From Amanita rubescens (Eukaryota > Basidiomycota > Agaricomycetes > Agaricales > Amanitaceae): a DNA stretch of 64,000 nt. Both the position numbers and the translations under genes were made by a program. The stretch is taken from the NCBI GenBank assembly GCA_015039365.1, contig WION01000005.1, positions 992,001-1,056,000 of the forward strand, given 5' to 3'. The notes beneath the pieces are model-generated. The model was not told the DNA's origin. It did not search any database and saw only the letters and a list, made by a program, of their open reading frames with translations. This document shows positions 32,678-45,821 of this stretch, piece by piece. Every line of letters starts with the position of its first letter. Position 1 is the first letter of the stretch.

Positions 32678-33685
32678 CGTTCTTGACGACTGAGCGCGAG
32701 TGTACATCTGTAGGTAGTTGTTGGTGTCCTATTTGGAAAAGAAGGCTCGACCAAACAAACAAACAAACATCGGAACACCGGTACGTGCACATGGGCCAGA
32801 AATCTGTCGCCAATGCACCGGAACCGAACGAAACTTAATTTTTCACCGCACCAGATGTTCGGAGCTCAGATCTGGTTTTTTTGTTTCCACACCTCCGTTT
32901 AGCGGATAATAAGTGTTTTATGCAGGTTCACGCACTGGCACGTAGAATATGCATTTTCGCAGCGTATCCCCGGTAACACGCGTCTGAGTGGAAGACCTCA
33001 TGTTCTCGGCGGCAGTCCCACAGAATGGAAGACAGATGAAGATAAGTACCATATATAGGCCAGCTGAAACCGCTATATACTATCTGACACGCTCCAACCT
33101 CCACAAGGTCAGTTTCCTGGTGATCTAACTCGGGTTCGTGACGTGACGTTTATGGACCTCAGTATTTGCTGAACCCACTTTGGCCTAACTTTTTGAGTTG
33201 CAAATCCTAATACTTTGTATATCTCCTAGATTGTCTAGCCTCGCAACGCGCCCATAAACCGATGACAACATTTTTTTTCTGACGTGCATGACAACCGTCG
33301 ACAGCGTCCATTAAGTCACCCGCGGCTTTGTCCTACCCATGCCAATTTCCTATCAGTCTGCATCAATGTGGCGCATCTTACCCATCAACTAGAACCTTTT
33401 CGAAAGAAATAAAACGCTAATCTCAGAAATTTTCATTTTCTAGATTTCGAGAGACTATCAGACAGACATTCACAAGCGGTTAACGTTTTCCCACCTACCC
33501 GAAACTACAGGATCTGGGAGTATGTGGAACTCGAGAAGAGCTTCCTTCGTTCCCCCTATTCTCTCCTGCCTTCAGCGGAAATTTCACGTCGCCTAATTTC
33601 GTACCTGGAGCCGAGCACGATCCGAGCATGTCGCTCACACCGCCCTACGCCACATCGACGTCTTTCCCATCCCTTGCCCGCCGCA
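32678..33685. other. Intergenic, nothing recognised
   Basis: The stretch lies upstream of TAF6 and of the GNAT fragment. It contains the short tandem AAAC repeat near 32752-32768 and no convincing ORF. Confidence 0.4.
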
Positions 33686-34154
33686 GATATCTTTATTAGG
33701 AAACTCAAGGAGCTGCGACTGACAGCCCTGACATTGAATCCTGATGCCCTTCCCTCCACTTATGAAAGAGAATCACAGTTCAGTGATGAAACTTGGAGAG
33801 TTCGTGTAAACGGAACGGAAAAAGTTAATTTCATTGGTCGGGTAAGTAAAGGAATTGCGGCCGAGCTATTCCGATAATGAAGCGATTTCGAAATCCGAAT
33901 TCACTCGCGGGAAATAGTGAGCTGGGGTCGGATTGGCGATGACAGTGTACGTTACGAGATTTCGATTTTCCCTTTCGCGAAGCGATCGAAGGATCGATTC
34001 ACTCGTTCACGCTCTGAATGGTGTATGGGTGAATTCGGAATACCGAAAAAGAGGGCTCGCGAACAAATTGCATCGTGCGACGATCAACTGGACAAACCGA
34101 CATGCGCGAGACGAGATCGGATACGGCGAGAGAAAAATTGGTTTACTAGGTTGA
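33686..34154 (+). pseudogene. GNAT-type N-acetyltransferase fragment
   Basis: FIRKLKELRLTALTLNPDAL followed by STYERESQFSDETWRVRVNG is the usual N-terminal part of small GNAT acetyltransferases. After a GTAAGT donor near 33843, a later segment has the acetyl-CoA motif A pattern (VWVNSEYRKRGLANKL, then a helix). The central strands that normally join them are not found in a compatible frame and there is no clear C-terminus, so the copy looks partial or broken. Acyl acceptor is unknown. Confidence 0.5.
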
Positions 34155-34215
34155 CGGCGAAGGGAAATAACAGAAGCTGCGCTTTCTTTATATATTATTC
34201 AGGACATTGACGTAG

Positions 34216-37200
34216 AGACTCGTCCGGGCAGTCTGGCTTAGTATTACACGTCGATTAGTCTTTCCATAGCCTGTTCGAAGTTTAACAGGGATGCAGGTGT
34301 GGTAAAGGAGATGGGAGGTCTTCCAAGTATTCGATACCGTCCTTGAGAGATACAACTTGGCAGTGCTGCAACATCAAGGGACAGTTTAATTCCGTGCACA
34401 AGCTGTGGATTGCATAGCTACTCTGGTGACCATATCAATCCGACAATCGCGCCCCACCACGGTACCTCGGATATGAAACAAATGCACCCCAACCGTACCT
34501 GTGGGCTCTAGTAATGCAAAGATGCAATGCTGCCTGCATGCGAGCGAGATTATCGTCAAAGGTTGACACCATGAATTTATTCATTATTCTTTGATCAGGG
34601 CACTTCCCCGAAGCCGTAGGGATGTATATAATATGATGATCGTATTGAAGTCAACGTCACCGTCAGCGTACGATTCATTAGAATAATATTTTTGAAATTT
34701 CAAAGAATGAATCTAAAATCACGGTGAGGAGTAGAAGTATTGCATGAAACCCAGTTTCCGAGTGTGCACGGGTCATCGAAGCGAATAATTGAACTTGAAT
34801 CTCAATCAGCAGCCCATAGTGAACAGGACGAAAGCATGAATCAGCAATAACTTAGCATAGCAGAATGGCGTTTGACTTCTTCAATACTGCACTGATAGCC
34901 AAGCTAGTACAAGGTCATCTTCCATTCCCGGTAATAGCTTGGGTGTTAGGGTCAATCAGGCGGTCAGGCATGAATAGATGCCGATAGATATATAAGATCG
35001 TAGTCTGGAAGCAAGTACCTGCGAAACAAATCAGTCATAGGCAACCTGAATGCGGACTTGCCAAACGATGCGTTAAACTCGACGATGATTGCACCATCGA
35101 AATGAATTAGAAGCTTTGAGTATAAGATACCCAGCGTTCAACTTTATCCAGGTGAACGAGAGCTTCACCTGAGCTTCGAGAACACGATGGTTTTGAGACA
35201 GACGAGGCACTACAGCGTCCGAGTTCTAGTTCGATGCTTCCTTCTTCTACAGCCAGAGCGCTACAGTAGCTATAAGCTTGTACAATAGCAAATTGTGACA
35301 CCACAAGTCAAGGCGCGTTACTTGAAACGAGAAGACGAGAAGCCGCATACATTGAGGCGGATCGAAGAGCTAAGTTCCAGTTCAATCAGCGGAGAATACT
35401 TTAAGTTTAACATCCTTCTTAGTGTACCATCGAAATCCGAAGCTGGACTGGTCCAGGGCAGAAGGCAGCCTCGGCCTAAGTCGACTTGAATGAACGTACG
35501 ACAAGCTGCGAGACTGTAATGTCAACGAGTTATCTCTTGGCGCATGAAAAACCGTACCGAACATGGAGGCCACTGCCTACTCAGATCCCTGTGCGCGCCC
35601 TCGTTAGATCAGGGCACAGCTGCGATTGGCCTAGGAAAGAAGATATGAGAGAGGCACGTTGATTGAATAGCCGGCCGAAGGTCACTAACGCGCTAATCTA
35701 TATTAGGATCTTCATTCCAGGCCGCCATCGATCAATAGTGATAGGCATAGTAGATGGACCTTTGAGGGGCAACGAGAGCGCTATGTTAAACGGGATTTGT
35801 GCGGGACAATTAGACACGAAAAGGATTCCTATGACGGTGACATGTGAAGATCTCTGATGAGATTGTTGGTTAATGGAGGTTCGGCGGCGGACGAAAAAGT
35901 ACTAAATAACCTGCGTTGCATCATGTCCCGATACTTTTTCCATCCCTTTCAAACACGCAGTCTACACTTTCGCCGTAAACGGATTAGCAGGTCCTGATAA
36001 AACGCCGTCACGAAACTCAGGCTCACATCGACGTGACTCATAATATAGATGACAAGAATCGGGTGCAAAACCGGTGCCCCTAACGAGCTTGTGTGCCAGT
36101 CCTAGCTTTCTTCAGCAACGAAACGCATCAAGAGACTGCGCATCTCGGATACCCTTCACGCATATGGACTCTCTACCGTTGCTTTCCGTATACCGCCGAC
36201 CCTCCTGAACGGACATAGCAGTTATCTGGGAGAGGAAAGATGACCCTTAAACCGCTGACCGTAATAAAGGCCGACTAAGGTTTGCGGTCCGTATGTCTTC
36301 AAGGTTAACCCATCAATTCAGTTAATCCATGTGAATTATCCCTGCCATTGAGTTAGATTTTGGGAGCATTGACCCAGGACGTCCTTTCCACTTCACGTTT
36401 TGCACCTCATATGTCGAGTGTAACACATGGCACCCGGATCCTTGCATCATGTGCGTCCTCGTGGTTTCCATTCTGGGCTTAGACACGATGTCAGCTGATG
36501 GACCATGCGTTAACTCTCCTGTTCTCCTGGGAAGATTATCATTCGATGAATGTATCTGGAGTTAAACTAAGGCCGAGAAACTGTACGTTCAATGAACAAG
36601 GGCCCTGCCGGGTAAGCCTATTCAATACGTCGTAATAAGATGACATTGCGTGTGGCAGCATGCGGGGCGTGATCTATGTGAATGGCTGCAGCAATAGGTG
36701 AAGCATGCTCACAGATTACAAGATTCAGGAAAGGTATCTCCAACAGATGCCTCACGCGTATCAATCAGATACAGGTTCTATTGCTTTTCTACGTGAGATT
36801 CATATCAATGCACTGTTGGCTAGTGAGATAGATCTTGTCGCAGGTTCATGGTGCCGACCTACTCATGATGCGGTCATCTTTGGACAGGACTGAAGCGGCA
36901 GGGAGCGCGATAATATGCTATCCATATGCTAAAGCTGGCTCATGCCACTGCCAGCGTGGGCCGTTGGGGCTGTTGTAAAGGTCGGCGCAGACAAGGTCTT
37001 TATGATTCCCGTTACTGTGTACATCGGTAGGAGTCTCATTCTTGGTTCTGAGAACGAAGAGGAAAAGGAAGGAGGGCGAAAGACGTAAGATGCAGCCACT
37101 GGTAGCACCTGCGCCTCGCTAGACGGAATCAAAATATGCCACTGGTAGCAGTGCGTGGATAATTGCCGTTAATTTTTTTGTGAGCTACCCAGGCCAATGC

Positions 37201-39177
37201 GGAAAATCCAATGGCTTTCCGGGGATCTGTAAGCGAGGAAATCAGAAAGAATAGCCTTGTCGCAAGCATGAATTGTACAATAACCTTTTGGTATCCATCC
37301 TTAATGGAGGCCTGAGCTATAGTACCAAAGGGGACAAGATGATGTATTCAAGACGGATAAGTTGCCAGTCTTTCACGTCCAAAAAGAGAAATATTGCAAA
37401 GCATCCACCGATACAAGAGTAACTTGAAGCCATCGATAAGTCGATGAATTGTATGACTGGTGAATTAAGTTAGAAAAGGCCGTGTACACGTTGGATATCT
37501 CATGACGATGCCTACCGACCAGTCATCCCATATAGCACAATCCGGGGAGCTCGGAACTGATCCGATAACTGAGCCTAAACGACAAACATGCATTCGGAAC
37601 TCCCTTCCGTATTGTTGTCGTTCCAGAGCCCAGAGTCGTTTATCGTTGTTGAGAATTCGCCACCAAGTGTCACGCCAAACACTTATGATTGATTGGTCGC
37701 AATAACCCAGGCACTGGGAAAGCAGGATTTATTTAGCATTTCTGACGAGATGTCTAATGATGAATGACGCACCAAGGTTTGATGGCCATAACGTTATGTC
37801 TGCTATAGTTAGCGAGCGGCGCGAGAAATGATGACAGGGAGTTCTGACTAACGGGCTTTGGTCACTCATGAATGCCAAGTACTATAGCAATTCCGCGACT
37901 TGCTTGGCGTTGGGCGTCCTGTTGTGTCGATTGACTGGATGTTGGTCCAAAGCTAACCGGCCTGAGCCCTGAGGAACCTAACAAAGTAAGAACGCCTAAT
38001 GTTAGCACTTGAACGAGAACACCCAGAATAGAAATAGGCTAACCCTTCCCAAATGGCAGGCTTGGAAAAGCGGGTGAGAAACTGATGCTCCATTACGATA
38101 ATAATATAAAAAAGAATTCCCCTGGAAGCCATCGTGAAGTGCGATGTGTGGTCCAGCCCGGCTCCCGTTCCACTGGAATAGAGATCAGGCGGTTGTGGTG
38201 GACAGGAAATCCATGCAGGTATATTGCGGTCCTGATTGCCTGGCAAGCCGCGACTTTGCACTGCCGTCTTTCCGATGGCACTCCACCGAATCTCATTCAT
38301 GGTACCCACGCCCATTAGCTAGTCCCACGACAGCGTAACATGCTAGTACACCCAAAAAAAATACGATCAACACTGGCTTCGAAAAGAGGAACGAACTTGT
38401 GACATCACAAATTGACGCTTCCACCTGATGAGAACGGAAGATGCTTATCACAGAACATTTGCAGATTGGGACTTACTTTTTCTAGAATGATTCCGTCAAA
38501 CAGTGTCAAAAAGGAAAGAAAAAAACATTATTTCCAGTTTCACTGGCCATTCTGACTTCCAGGGAGAGTATGGAGATCGAGATATGTCGGAATACTTTGC
38601 TTTCTTCCCTACTCGATACTAAAGGGGCGACTCTTGATTAGACGAGCCACTGCTTCGATTTCTAGAAGCCTTACGTCTTCAAGAGACATCGCCAGGAAGT
38701 TCCGGATAAGAAGGGTCCGTCGCTTATAATTTCAACGGCCCAGAACCCCTGTTGATATCCTAACCCAATTGAGACCCGCAGCTTCGTTCCAAAAAAAGAG
38801 TCGAATCGAGTCGCCGTTGACAAGTTCGGTGCATACCTGCTGATTCTGCGCAATGCCATCTTGCCCTGTCTTCAGAAGAATTAATGTCGCGTGACGCAGT
38901 TCAACAGAAAGATCGGCGCGAACATACAGTAAATGACTTGTAGTTGTCCTCCATTTCCTGTCCTAGATCGAGTCTCGCTGAGATCAATAATGTCCATTCG
39001 TCTTTAATTGTTATTGTTACTGGTGAAGACATACTTCTCGTAGAGCGCTGGGATGATAACTGTTCTAGTCGGACTGCAAACGGGATGAACTCGCTCTCAT
39101 CATAGGCCCGGGGTTGACACCATGCCTAGCCAACCGCTGACAGGACGTGAGCCGGTAAACAATGAAGTCAAAAACCC
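34216..39177. other. Gene-poor region (about 5 kb)
   Basis: There are only short ORFs on both strands, none with family motifs, coherent splice structure or good codon patterning. A 13-bp direct repeat GCCACTGGTAGCA occurs twice near 37094 and 37133. A hydrophobic minus-strand patch at 38100-38170 is isolated. It may be heavily decayed coding or transposon DNA. Confidence 0.45.
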
Positions 39178-39739
39178 TTACCTCAGATTCACACCCCGTT
39201 CAATATGTTCCCCTACCCAATCCTCCGAACCTATTCGCTTATTATACTCCAATTTTGGGCTTCGCCAAGGACCGAATGGATTTCGAGGATCGAATACTTC
39301 GTCGCTTCCAAGACGTTCAGATAAATAAAGAAGGACCATTGCGACCAGAAGCTGCGGCAGTATCTGAGTTCGTTTCGTTCCCTCCCACGTTCGGATGCTG
39401 ACTGTTTTTCTCCCTGGTGATAATGATGGGGATGGCGGTGGCCACGGCAAAAATAGCCAGTATAGTCAAAGCGAGTGCTATCAGGGTGCCCTTCTTTTGA
39501 GAATAGGACGTAATGGAGCTTCTGTTGCATGTGCTTGTAAATGAGAATACGTGGTCTTGGGAGCTCGTGCTGTAGTGATGTGCAATAAGGCTAAATGACG
39601 AACAAAAGGTGGTCAGGATAATCCAGTAGGGCTTATGGCGGTCAACTTCGGATTCTGCAATCTCCTGTGGCGATGTTGAATGGCTATCAGCTTCATATCG
39701 ATTCATATCGTTGATCATAACGGAAAGCGATTGCCACAA
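39178..39739 (-). CDS. Possible single-pass membrane protein or N-terminal fragment
   Basis: A minus-strand frame starting near 39718 (MINDMNRYEADSHSTSPQE) reaches a strong transmembrane helix (LIALALTILAIFAVATAIPI) preceded by KK and followed by a short Asn/Ser-rich tail, closing with TGA. The layout resembles the type II anchor of basidiomycete secreted glucanases, but no catalytic domain follows, so it may be a truncated gene. An intron between the polar N-terminus and the helix is possible. Confidence 0.35.
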
Positions 39740-39929
39740 GAAGCTGCGGTGAACGATGAGCTATACGCGGCGAACAAGTACACAATGTAACACATTGAAG
39801 GCACTGAGGCCGAACCCTGCCCACGATCAACACAATCATCCAAATTTAATGCATATCTAAGTTACACAAATGATACAAGTATTACAAAAGGTAGGACAGA
39901 GTATAAAACCCTAGTTTTGCCATGGAATT

Positions 39930-40999
39930 TCATGTTCGGACACCATCTCGATCCATTCGTCTCCGTTTGCGTTCTTGATCCTCAACAATAAGCTTCTCGG
40001 CCATCGACATCGGTGCAGGACGCTTCCTGTCACTTTTCTCACTTGTCTTGGCCGATTCCTCTGCAAGGGAAGTGCCTTTGGAAGAAGCAAACATCTTGAA
40101 CACGTTTGGACGCTTGAGTGGGTTGATTCCGGGTTTCACCCCACTTAGCTTCAGCCCTCCCGCAGGTGCAGAGGGTGATGCCTCCGTTTCAGGTTTAGGC
40201 TTGGGCGCAAACGATAAAACAAGCTTTTCAGCGCCTTCGTCCCGTTTGAGACCTTCTCCGGGTGGAGTACCCGAGGATGATGACTCGTCCTTCTCAGCCT
40301 CTGCCGCGGCTCTCTCGATTTGCTCTGCAATGTGCATACGCTCGCGCTGTTCATCGTTCATAGTCGCCCGCTCCTTCTTCAAGGTAGCTTCCTGTAAAAC
40401 GAAATTAGTAACATCGGCGACGAAACGAGGACGTATGACTGTACCTGCTTCGCCAACGCCTTTGGGCTGCTGTCAATCCATGAAATAAACCAACCCTTCT
40501 CATTTTCATCCACTCTGGCAATTCCAGAACGACCAAGGTGTTTGACAAACTCCGTCAAGGTAACCCAACGCGTGGCATTCATGTGCAAATGATTCTTGTC
40601 TCCAATATATTCTTGGTAAACCCTATTGGCCAAGACTCGCTTTGTATTATATCTACTTGACGATGAATAAATGCTCCTCATGAGGGCAGACAAACAACTG
40701 ACCTTCTCGATAACAGAGTTACAAATTCGTGTTGGAAACGGGATGAGAAATCGGCAATGTGCTTGCCCGCATTCTCTCCAACAACGAGCATCTGCCGCAA
40801 GTGTGATTCTGATTGAGCATGGCATTTGAATCCATTCTCGTCACGACATTGTTTCTCGCAGACTTGGCAAAACCATCGCAAACGCTGAAGTCCTTTGGAC
40901 TTCATCTTATTTGCGACATATTTTGGCGTACCAACTAGGTTCACATTAGCATTGAATCGATATCCATTAGAGATCAAGAATACCTTCTGCTCGAGGCAT
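39930..40999 (-). CDS. KIN17: DNA/RNA-binding protein KIN17, 4 exons, 305 aa
   Basis: KIN17 is a conserved nuclear zinc-finger and winged-helix protein linked to DNA damage response, replication and splicing. Exons are 40999-40984 (only 16 nt, MPRAE plus one base), 40934-40703, 40652-40445 and 40391-39930; they sum to 918 nt in frame with introns of 49-53 bp. Landmarks are GTPKYVANKMKSKGLQRLRW, the zinc finger CQVCEKQCRDENGFKCHAQS, the winged-helix block ATRWVTLTEFVKHLGRSGIA and GWFISWID, then a charged helix and a C-terminal basic stretch EKLIVEDQERKRRR. The metazoan C-terminal KOW/SH3-like domains are absent. Confidence 0.95.
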
Positions 41000-41591
41000 C
41001 TTGGAGATCCAAAGCCTTCGGCCGACGTTGTGCGGTGGTAGAAGCTGACAAAACAGGTAATGCGTGGCAGTGCCGGCATTTGTTTGGACCTAATGCCTTT
41101 GCCAAATGAATAGTGTGACAAACAATGCCTTTTCGAAGGTAGGTATCGCTTTTGGTTAGTTTCATGCTCAAAGATACAGCGGTTACCTAAAAGCAAGACG
41201 TCAAAGTTTAATAGCTCACTAAACCAGAATCGTCCTTCGCCTACTAGACCCAAGGCGCCACTCCGGGAAGCGATATATGTAACCTTGAAGACCTGAATTT
41301 CATAAAAAACGCCGCCCATGATATGTATTCGGATGATTGCGGATAATCTCTAACGTGAAAGCACGTCTATATTAGCTCCGATGGAGGATTAAATATTAAA
41401 TAAGGAATGAAGCGCCCAAAGATACGGTACATAAACTATTATAACATGACATCGGCTTTGGCATGGGACATACGTTGCCCAGTGGGAAGTCAGTTTCCAT
41501 GATATGGCGCCATTGCATGTTCGTAAACCTTTCCGACAAGTGTCAATCATTTAGTTCAGCTGTCACCGGGGGCAAAGAGAGTGCGGGGAAC

Positions 41592-43550
41592 TTAACAAGC
41601 CTTCCTTTTTGCTCTCTTCTGACGTTTCCGGATATATCGACGTATGGAAGGTAAGCCGAACTGTGGGATAGAATAGTGGGGTCAGAATATCTAGGGCGTG
41701 GAAGATCCCTTACCTGCATTGTAGGGTAAAGAATCAATAAGATCGCCCCTGCCGTTAATCCAAACTTCACACTGTGTGGCGTTGGTGTTGTAAACATCCC
41801 TTGACTCCATTTCGTGATGACAAGTAACTCAGTTACTATGGTTGCAATTAAAAGCCAGACGTGCTGGCCCATCCTTACGGCTCGCCTGCGAGAGTTGTTG
41901 TAAGTGACTTTGCCCACTTGCAGTAAAATCGTTAAACCTTGGATCATGGATATATTGATAAAGTTCACGAACAGCTGGCAAGGCGCAGAGGAAGATGCCC
42001 GCAAGCCGACCAATCACAATAGGGTGATCAGGGTCTAACCATAACAAGCTCTGATCAAGACCAAATCAAAGTTCGTCGATCAAGCAGGGCATACAAAACG
42101 TACCTTCAGGTAGAAAGGGTTCAGCTCGGCGGCTAAAAACATGGCGAGAAGAAGCACGACGGAGATGTAGTTTGTAAATGATGTTGCAGTACCCCATTTG
42201 AATGCCATGAAGTCATGAGGCGAAAACTGACTAAGAACTCGTTTCGCTTTCGGTCCAATGCCGCGAGTTTGCCGGAAGCCACGCCACTCATACGGCTGAA
42301 AGTTCCGAAGAGATCAGACTGGCGGGGAATAGGCACTAGTCACACACACCTTGACTTCAAGGTATTGACAAACTTTCATCCCTGTGTTTGGGTGAGCGTT
42401 TGATGGGTGCAGGTTTGAATTGTATAAGATTTACCAAGATAGGTTCCTAGCCAATTACAGACCAGAACATCTAGAACCCACTTAGGCAAATCAGAACATA
42501 CAGTCAACTGAACAAGTGCACCAAAGACATACGTGATCCCACCAACACTGCAATTGGTCATGAACAGGTGTTCGCAGTCATAGTGTGAGCAGCGCACCTC
42601 TGCAAAATTGGGAAGGTGGTGTTGCAAGCTATATTCGGCAAGTTCGAACGCAATACTGAGAATCTGTGGCACATTAAAAGCATATGATCACTCCGCAAAC
42701 AACATACCCAGCAGAACCAGTAGTCACGCAGGATCATAGCCTTCCCGAACCACCCTAATGTGTGAGCGACACAGAATATATCGAGAGCATTCCATAATGC
42801 CTCAATAGAGAGCGAACAGTCTTCGGCATAGTTCTTCTCAGGGAGCGGCTTGCCAAGATTTGGATCAATCAGCGTCATCATGCCACGAGCAGTGCCAATA
42901 TCCTGAAAGAGTAAAAACACGAGGGCTAGCTCGTATAATAGATTGACGCCTAGAACAACCCGCCAGAATGCAGGGTGGGGTCGTATGAAAGGTCCGTCGC
43001 GGAACTGCAACATGGAAAAAAGGAGAAACGTTGCAATGGCAGCATATACACCACTAGCTGACGATAAGCGATAGACCTCACTGACGCTATGCTGCTTACA
43101 TGCTTCGTTTGTCACCTCCTTCTTTCAGCACATCTTGTGTCATGGCGACATACGCAAGAATGACCAGACCAACGCTGAGTGCCGAGAGCGTAAGAGGCTT
43201 GTAGAAAAATCTTGTCAAGCATTAGCGCATACATATGCTTAACCTCTAAATCTGAGCGTACTCGACACTAGTATCATGTTTCTCTTGAAAGGGTGTAATT
43301 TTGGTATAAGGCTCTGTGCGGTCCGCCTGGCGTAATCAATACGCTGTTGTAACAATTTTCTAAACACCACCTACATCATACCCTTTGAAACACGTTTATT
43401 TGGCATTTGGAAACCAAGGCGGCGTATCCACTTACATCTCACGGGCGTACCACCTATGCCAGGTTCCGGAGAACGCTCCGGTTCGACCTCAGGTGACAGG
43501 ACCACCTCTGACTCTTCTGTGGGAGAAACCGGATGTTCCGAAGTCATCAT
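41592..43550 (-). CDS. Phosphatidylserine synthase, PTDSS (base-exchange) family, 12 exons, 444 aa
   Basis: Members exchange L-serine for the head group of phosphatidylcholine or -ethanolamine in the ER membrane. Twelve exons (43550-43443, 43326-43262, 43210-43100, 43053-42708, 42663-42598, 42547-42533, 42480-42435, 42381-42350, 42295-42104, 42050-41938, 41885-41714, 41660-41592) total 1335 nt in frame. Hallmarks are FFYKPLTLSA, FRDGPFIRPHPAFWR, LLYELALVFLLFQD, LPEKNYAEDCSL, ALDIFCVAHTLGWFGKAMIL followed by [38 protein letters not shown] and FTNYISVVLLLAMFLAAELN. Several hydrophobic helices and a very basic C-terminus (KRQKRAKRKAC) fit an ER membrane protein. Exon 6 is only 15 nt. Confidence 0.93.
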
Positions 43551-45821
43551 CTCTCTGCCGGAGGAGCTCTAGATTTAGGTTAGTCCTTGGCCTCGAACAA
43601 GGAATAGAACACGCCTAATGAGGCCGTCAGACATACCAGTTTAGTATCGATCGCAGATCACGCTCGGGGGTTGCGCCTGCAGCGTCGGATTCGGAAGCCT
43701 GTCGGTTGACTTGAGGAATGGGGCCTGGCAGGCTTCTCGCTGGCCTCGGCATCATCATTGTTTGTCTCTATTTGTGGGGTGACATGAATACCTTTTTCAT
43801 TTTCCGCCCATATGCTGCCGCGCGCCGAGTAGGACGCAAGTTCCGTTGACAGCTCGCTGACAGTCAATTTGACTATGCACAACGGATGTGGCTTTATCTC
43901 TGCGTTTCAGGGTAATTTATGGTACACTGCGAATAGCGAGCGTTTCGACCTTGCGGTGGTTTTTCTACTTTTCCGTTCTGGAGCAACTGCTGATCAATTG
44001 ATAAAGATCTCACCTGAGCAACACTGTCCATTATGACATCCATCGGGGTAATGTACCTGATAAAAGGCACGTATACAGCGGTGTTTTGCCACAATGCTCG
44101 GCTGGTGCAAACCGCAAATGCCGCCGTCGCATTGTACCAACTTAACCAGGTTAGTCGATCAACTATTTACTACCACGGAGATCTATGTAAACGGGGCTGT
44201 GATTGAGTATCTAATCGCATGGCTATCGTTGATCAGTGCTCAGTTATTGTCTACCATTGTTTGATCAAGGACCCTCCATCGACTCTTTCAGTTATAGTGT
44301 GAAATGGGTCATTTCGTTCATGGTGAGAAAGTTGCTTCATCTTATTATTAGTGGATCTTAGGTTGGAGCAGGCGGCATCTTGGAGACTGGTTCGCGAAAC
44401 GCCAATGCTGCCTATTATCGAGGAGTTGTATCTGTGCAGGAGTGATCGCGAGGAGCGCAGTGCCAATACTGTGTTTGAGCAGCGCCTTCCAGGTACGAGC
44501 GTCGATGCGATGAGTGCTTCTCCAGATTGACTTGCCCGATGGACCAAAGAAGTGGAAAGTTTGGGATGTGAAATCGTGACTAATTTAGATCTCGCGACCC
44601 GCCTTCCGCGGATGATTGTAAGTGTGGCTCACGTCCATCCTCGATACATTGACACGTTCATTCAAGAATGGCTCTAGATGTGTTCACTCTTGCAATCATC
44701 GTGACTTCAAGTATATTCTTATACCTATAAAGATGCTTTACGTATGACGCCGCAGCTCCGGGTTCTTCTCGCCGAGTGCCAGATGAAGCGCCTCACAGGT
44801 CGCCATGGGTGAGCGCTAGTGTGACCACCTTTGACAAGATCCTGTGTTCTCGCAAAAAAGTGTCCAATTCGCATATTTTGAACTGCCTCTTTGAAATCAA
44901 GCTACCTGCATCGTGATTGATACCGAACTTCGCACGGAAGGCATGTCATTGTCTGCTGAGCTAGTGAACAGCTACCATATGACTTTCCGTGTGTTATCAC
45001 GTCCTCTCATGAACCTACCACATGTCACGAAGCGGAATATCAAGTTGCGAGCCATACAGATCTTCCGTGTGGGTGGCAGGCTTCAATTTCATGAATCCTT
45101 CTCATGACAGCATTATGATCCAGTGATGGTTGTTCCACGTCCGACCGTTCCAGGGTGCGTATCATCACGAGCCTAACCCTCCCTGACGCCAGGGATTTTT
45201 GACGTTTATGTGCGTTATTGTCGAGATGCGTCGGACACGGCTCACCATTTTCTCGATCAGCGGACGGGTCAGTAACTGAAGATACGACTCGCTGACTGGG
45301 AGAAATAATTTGATGTGTTTCGGTTCGCTTCATGATAAGCACACGTTGTGAATTCACTATTCAAGGCGGCCCTGAAATCAGTTTAGAACTCGCGGGGTTA
45401 TTGCTATATAGAAGGCAATGGTGCTTTATCCCCGAATGTACTGGGGACGGGAGCCTGGCAGCCTGGCGTTTAAGTTGGTTTCCGGACTGGCGAGGCTTGT
45501 AACAAAAATAATTCAACCCTCCCACATGTTGTCAGCAAACCATGCTGGCGGTTGATCCACGAATTGACATGTCCATTCCTGTCTGGGTGTGACATTGTGT
45601 ACGTTACTTTCGTTAATATCCCGTCACGCTTAATTCAACAGCCAAAAAGAAAAGAAGTCGAAAGATTCCTGCGCCCAGCCCTTCCGTGAACTATAACTGA
45701 TTTGATTCGTTTGCTCTTCCAAAATGGGATCCTAGCCCCTACCGTGGTCGGCACTGATCTTGATCGTACAAACTAGATCTGTGTGGTTACTTAATGACAT
45801 CGGGGGCACTTAAGGACCAGG
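43551..45821. other. Intergenic region with unconvincing ORFs
   Basis: Short ORFs occur on both strands (for example minus 43882-43658 and plus 44913-45107), but none shows a family motif or a consistent exon chain. The left end must hold the PS synthase promoter and the right end that of the zinc-cluster gene. Confidence 0.4.

Noticed and set aside
37953..38315. 120-codon minus-strand ORF with a short hydrophobic run
   Set aside because: No recognisable domain, and neighbouring sequence gives no exon chain.
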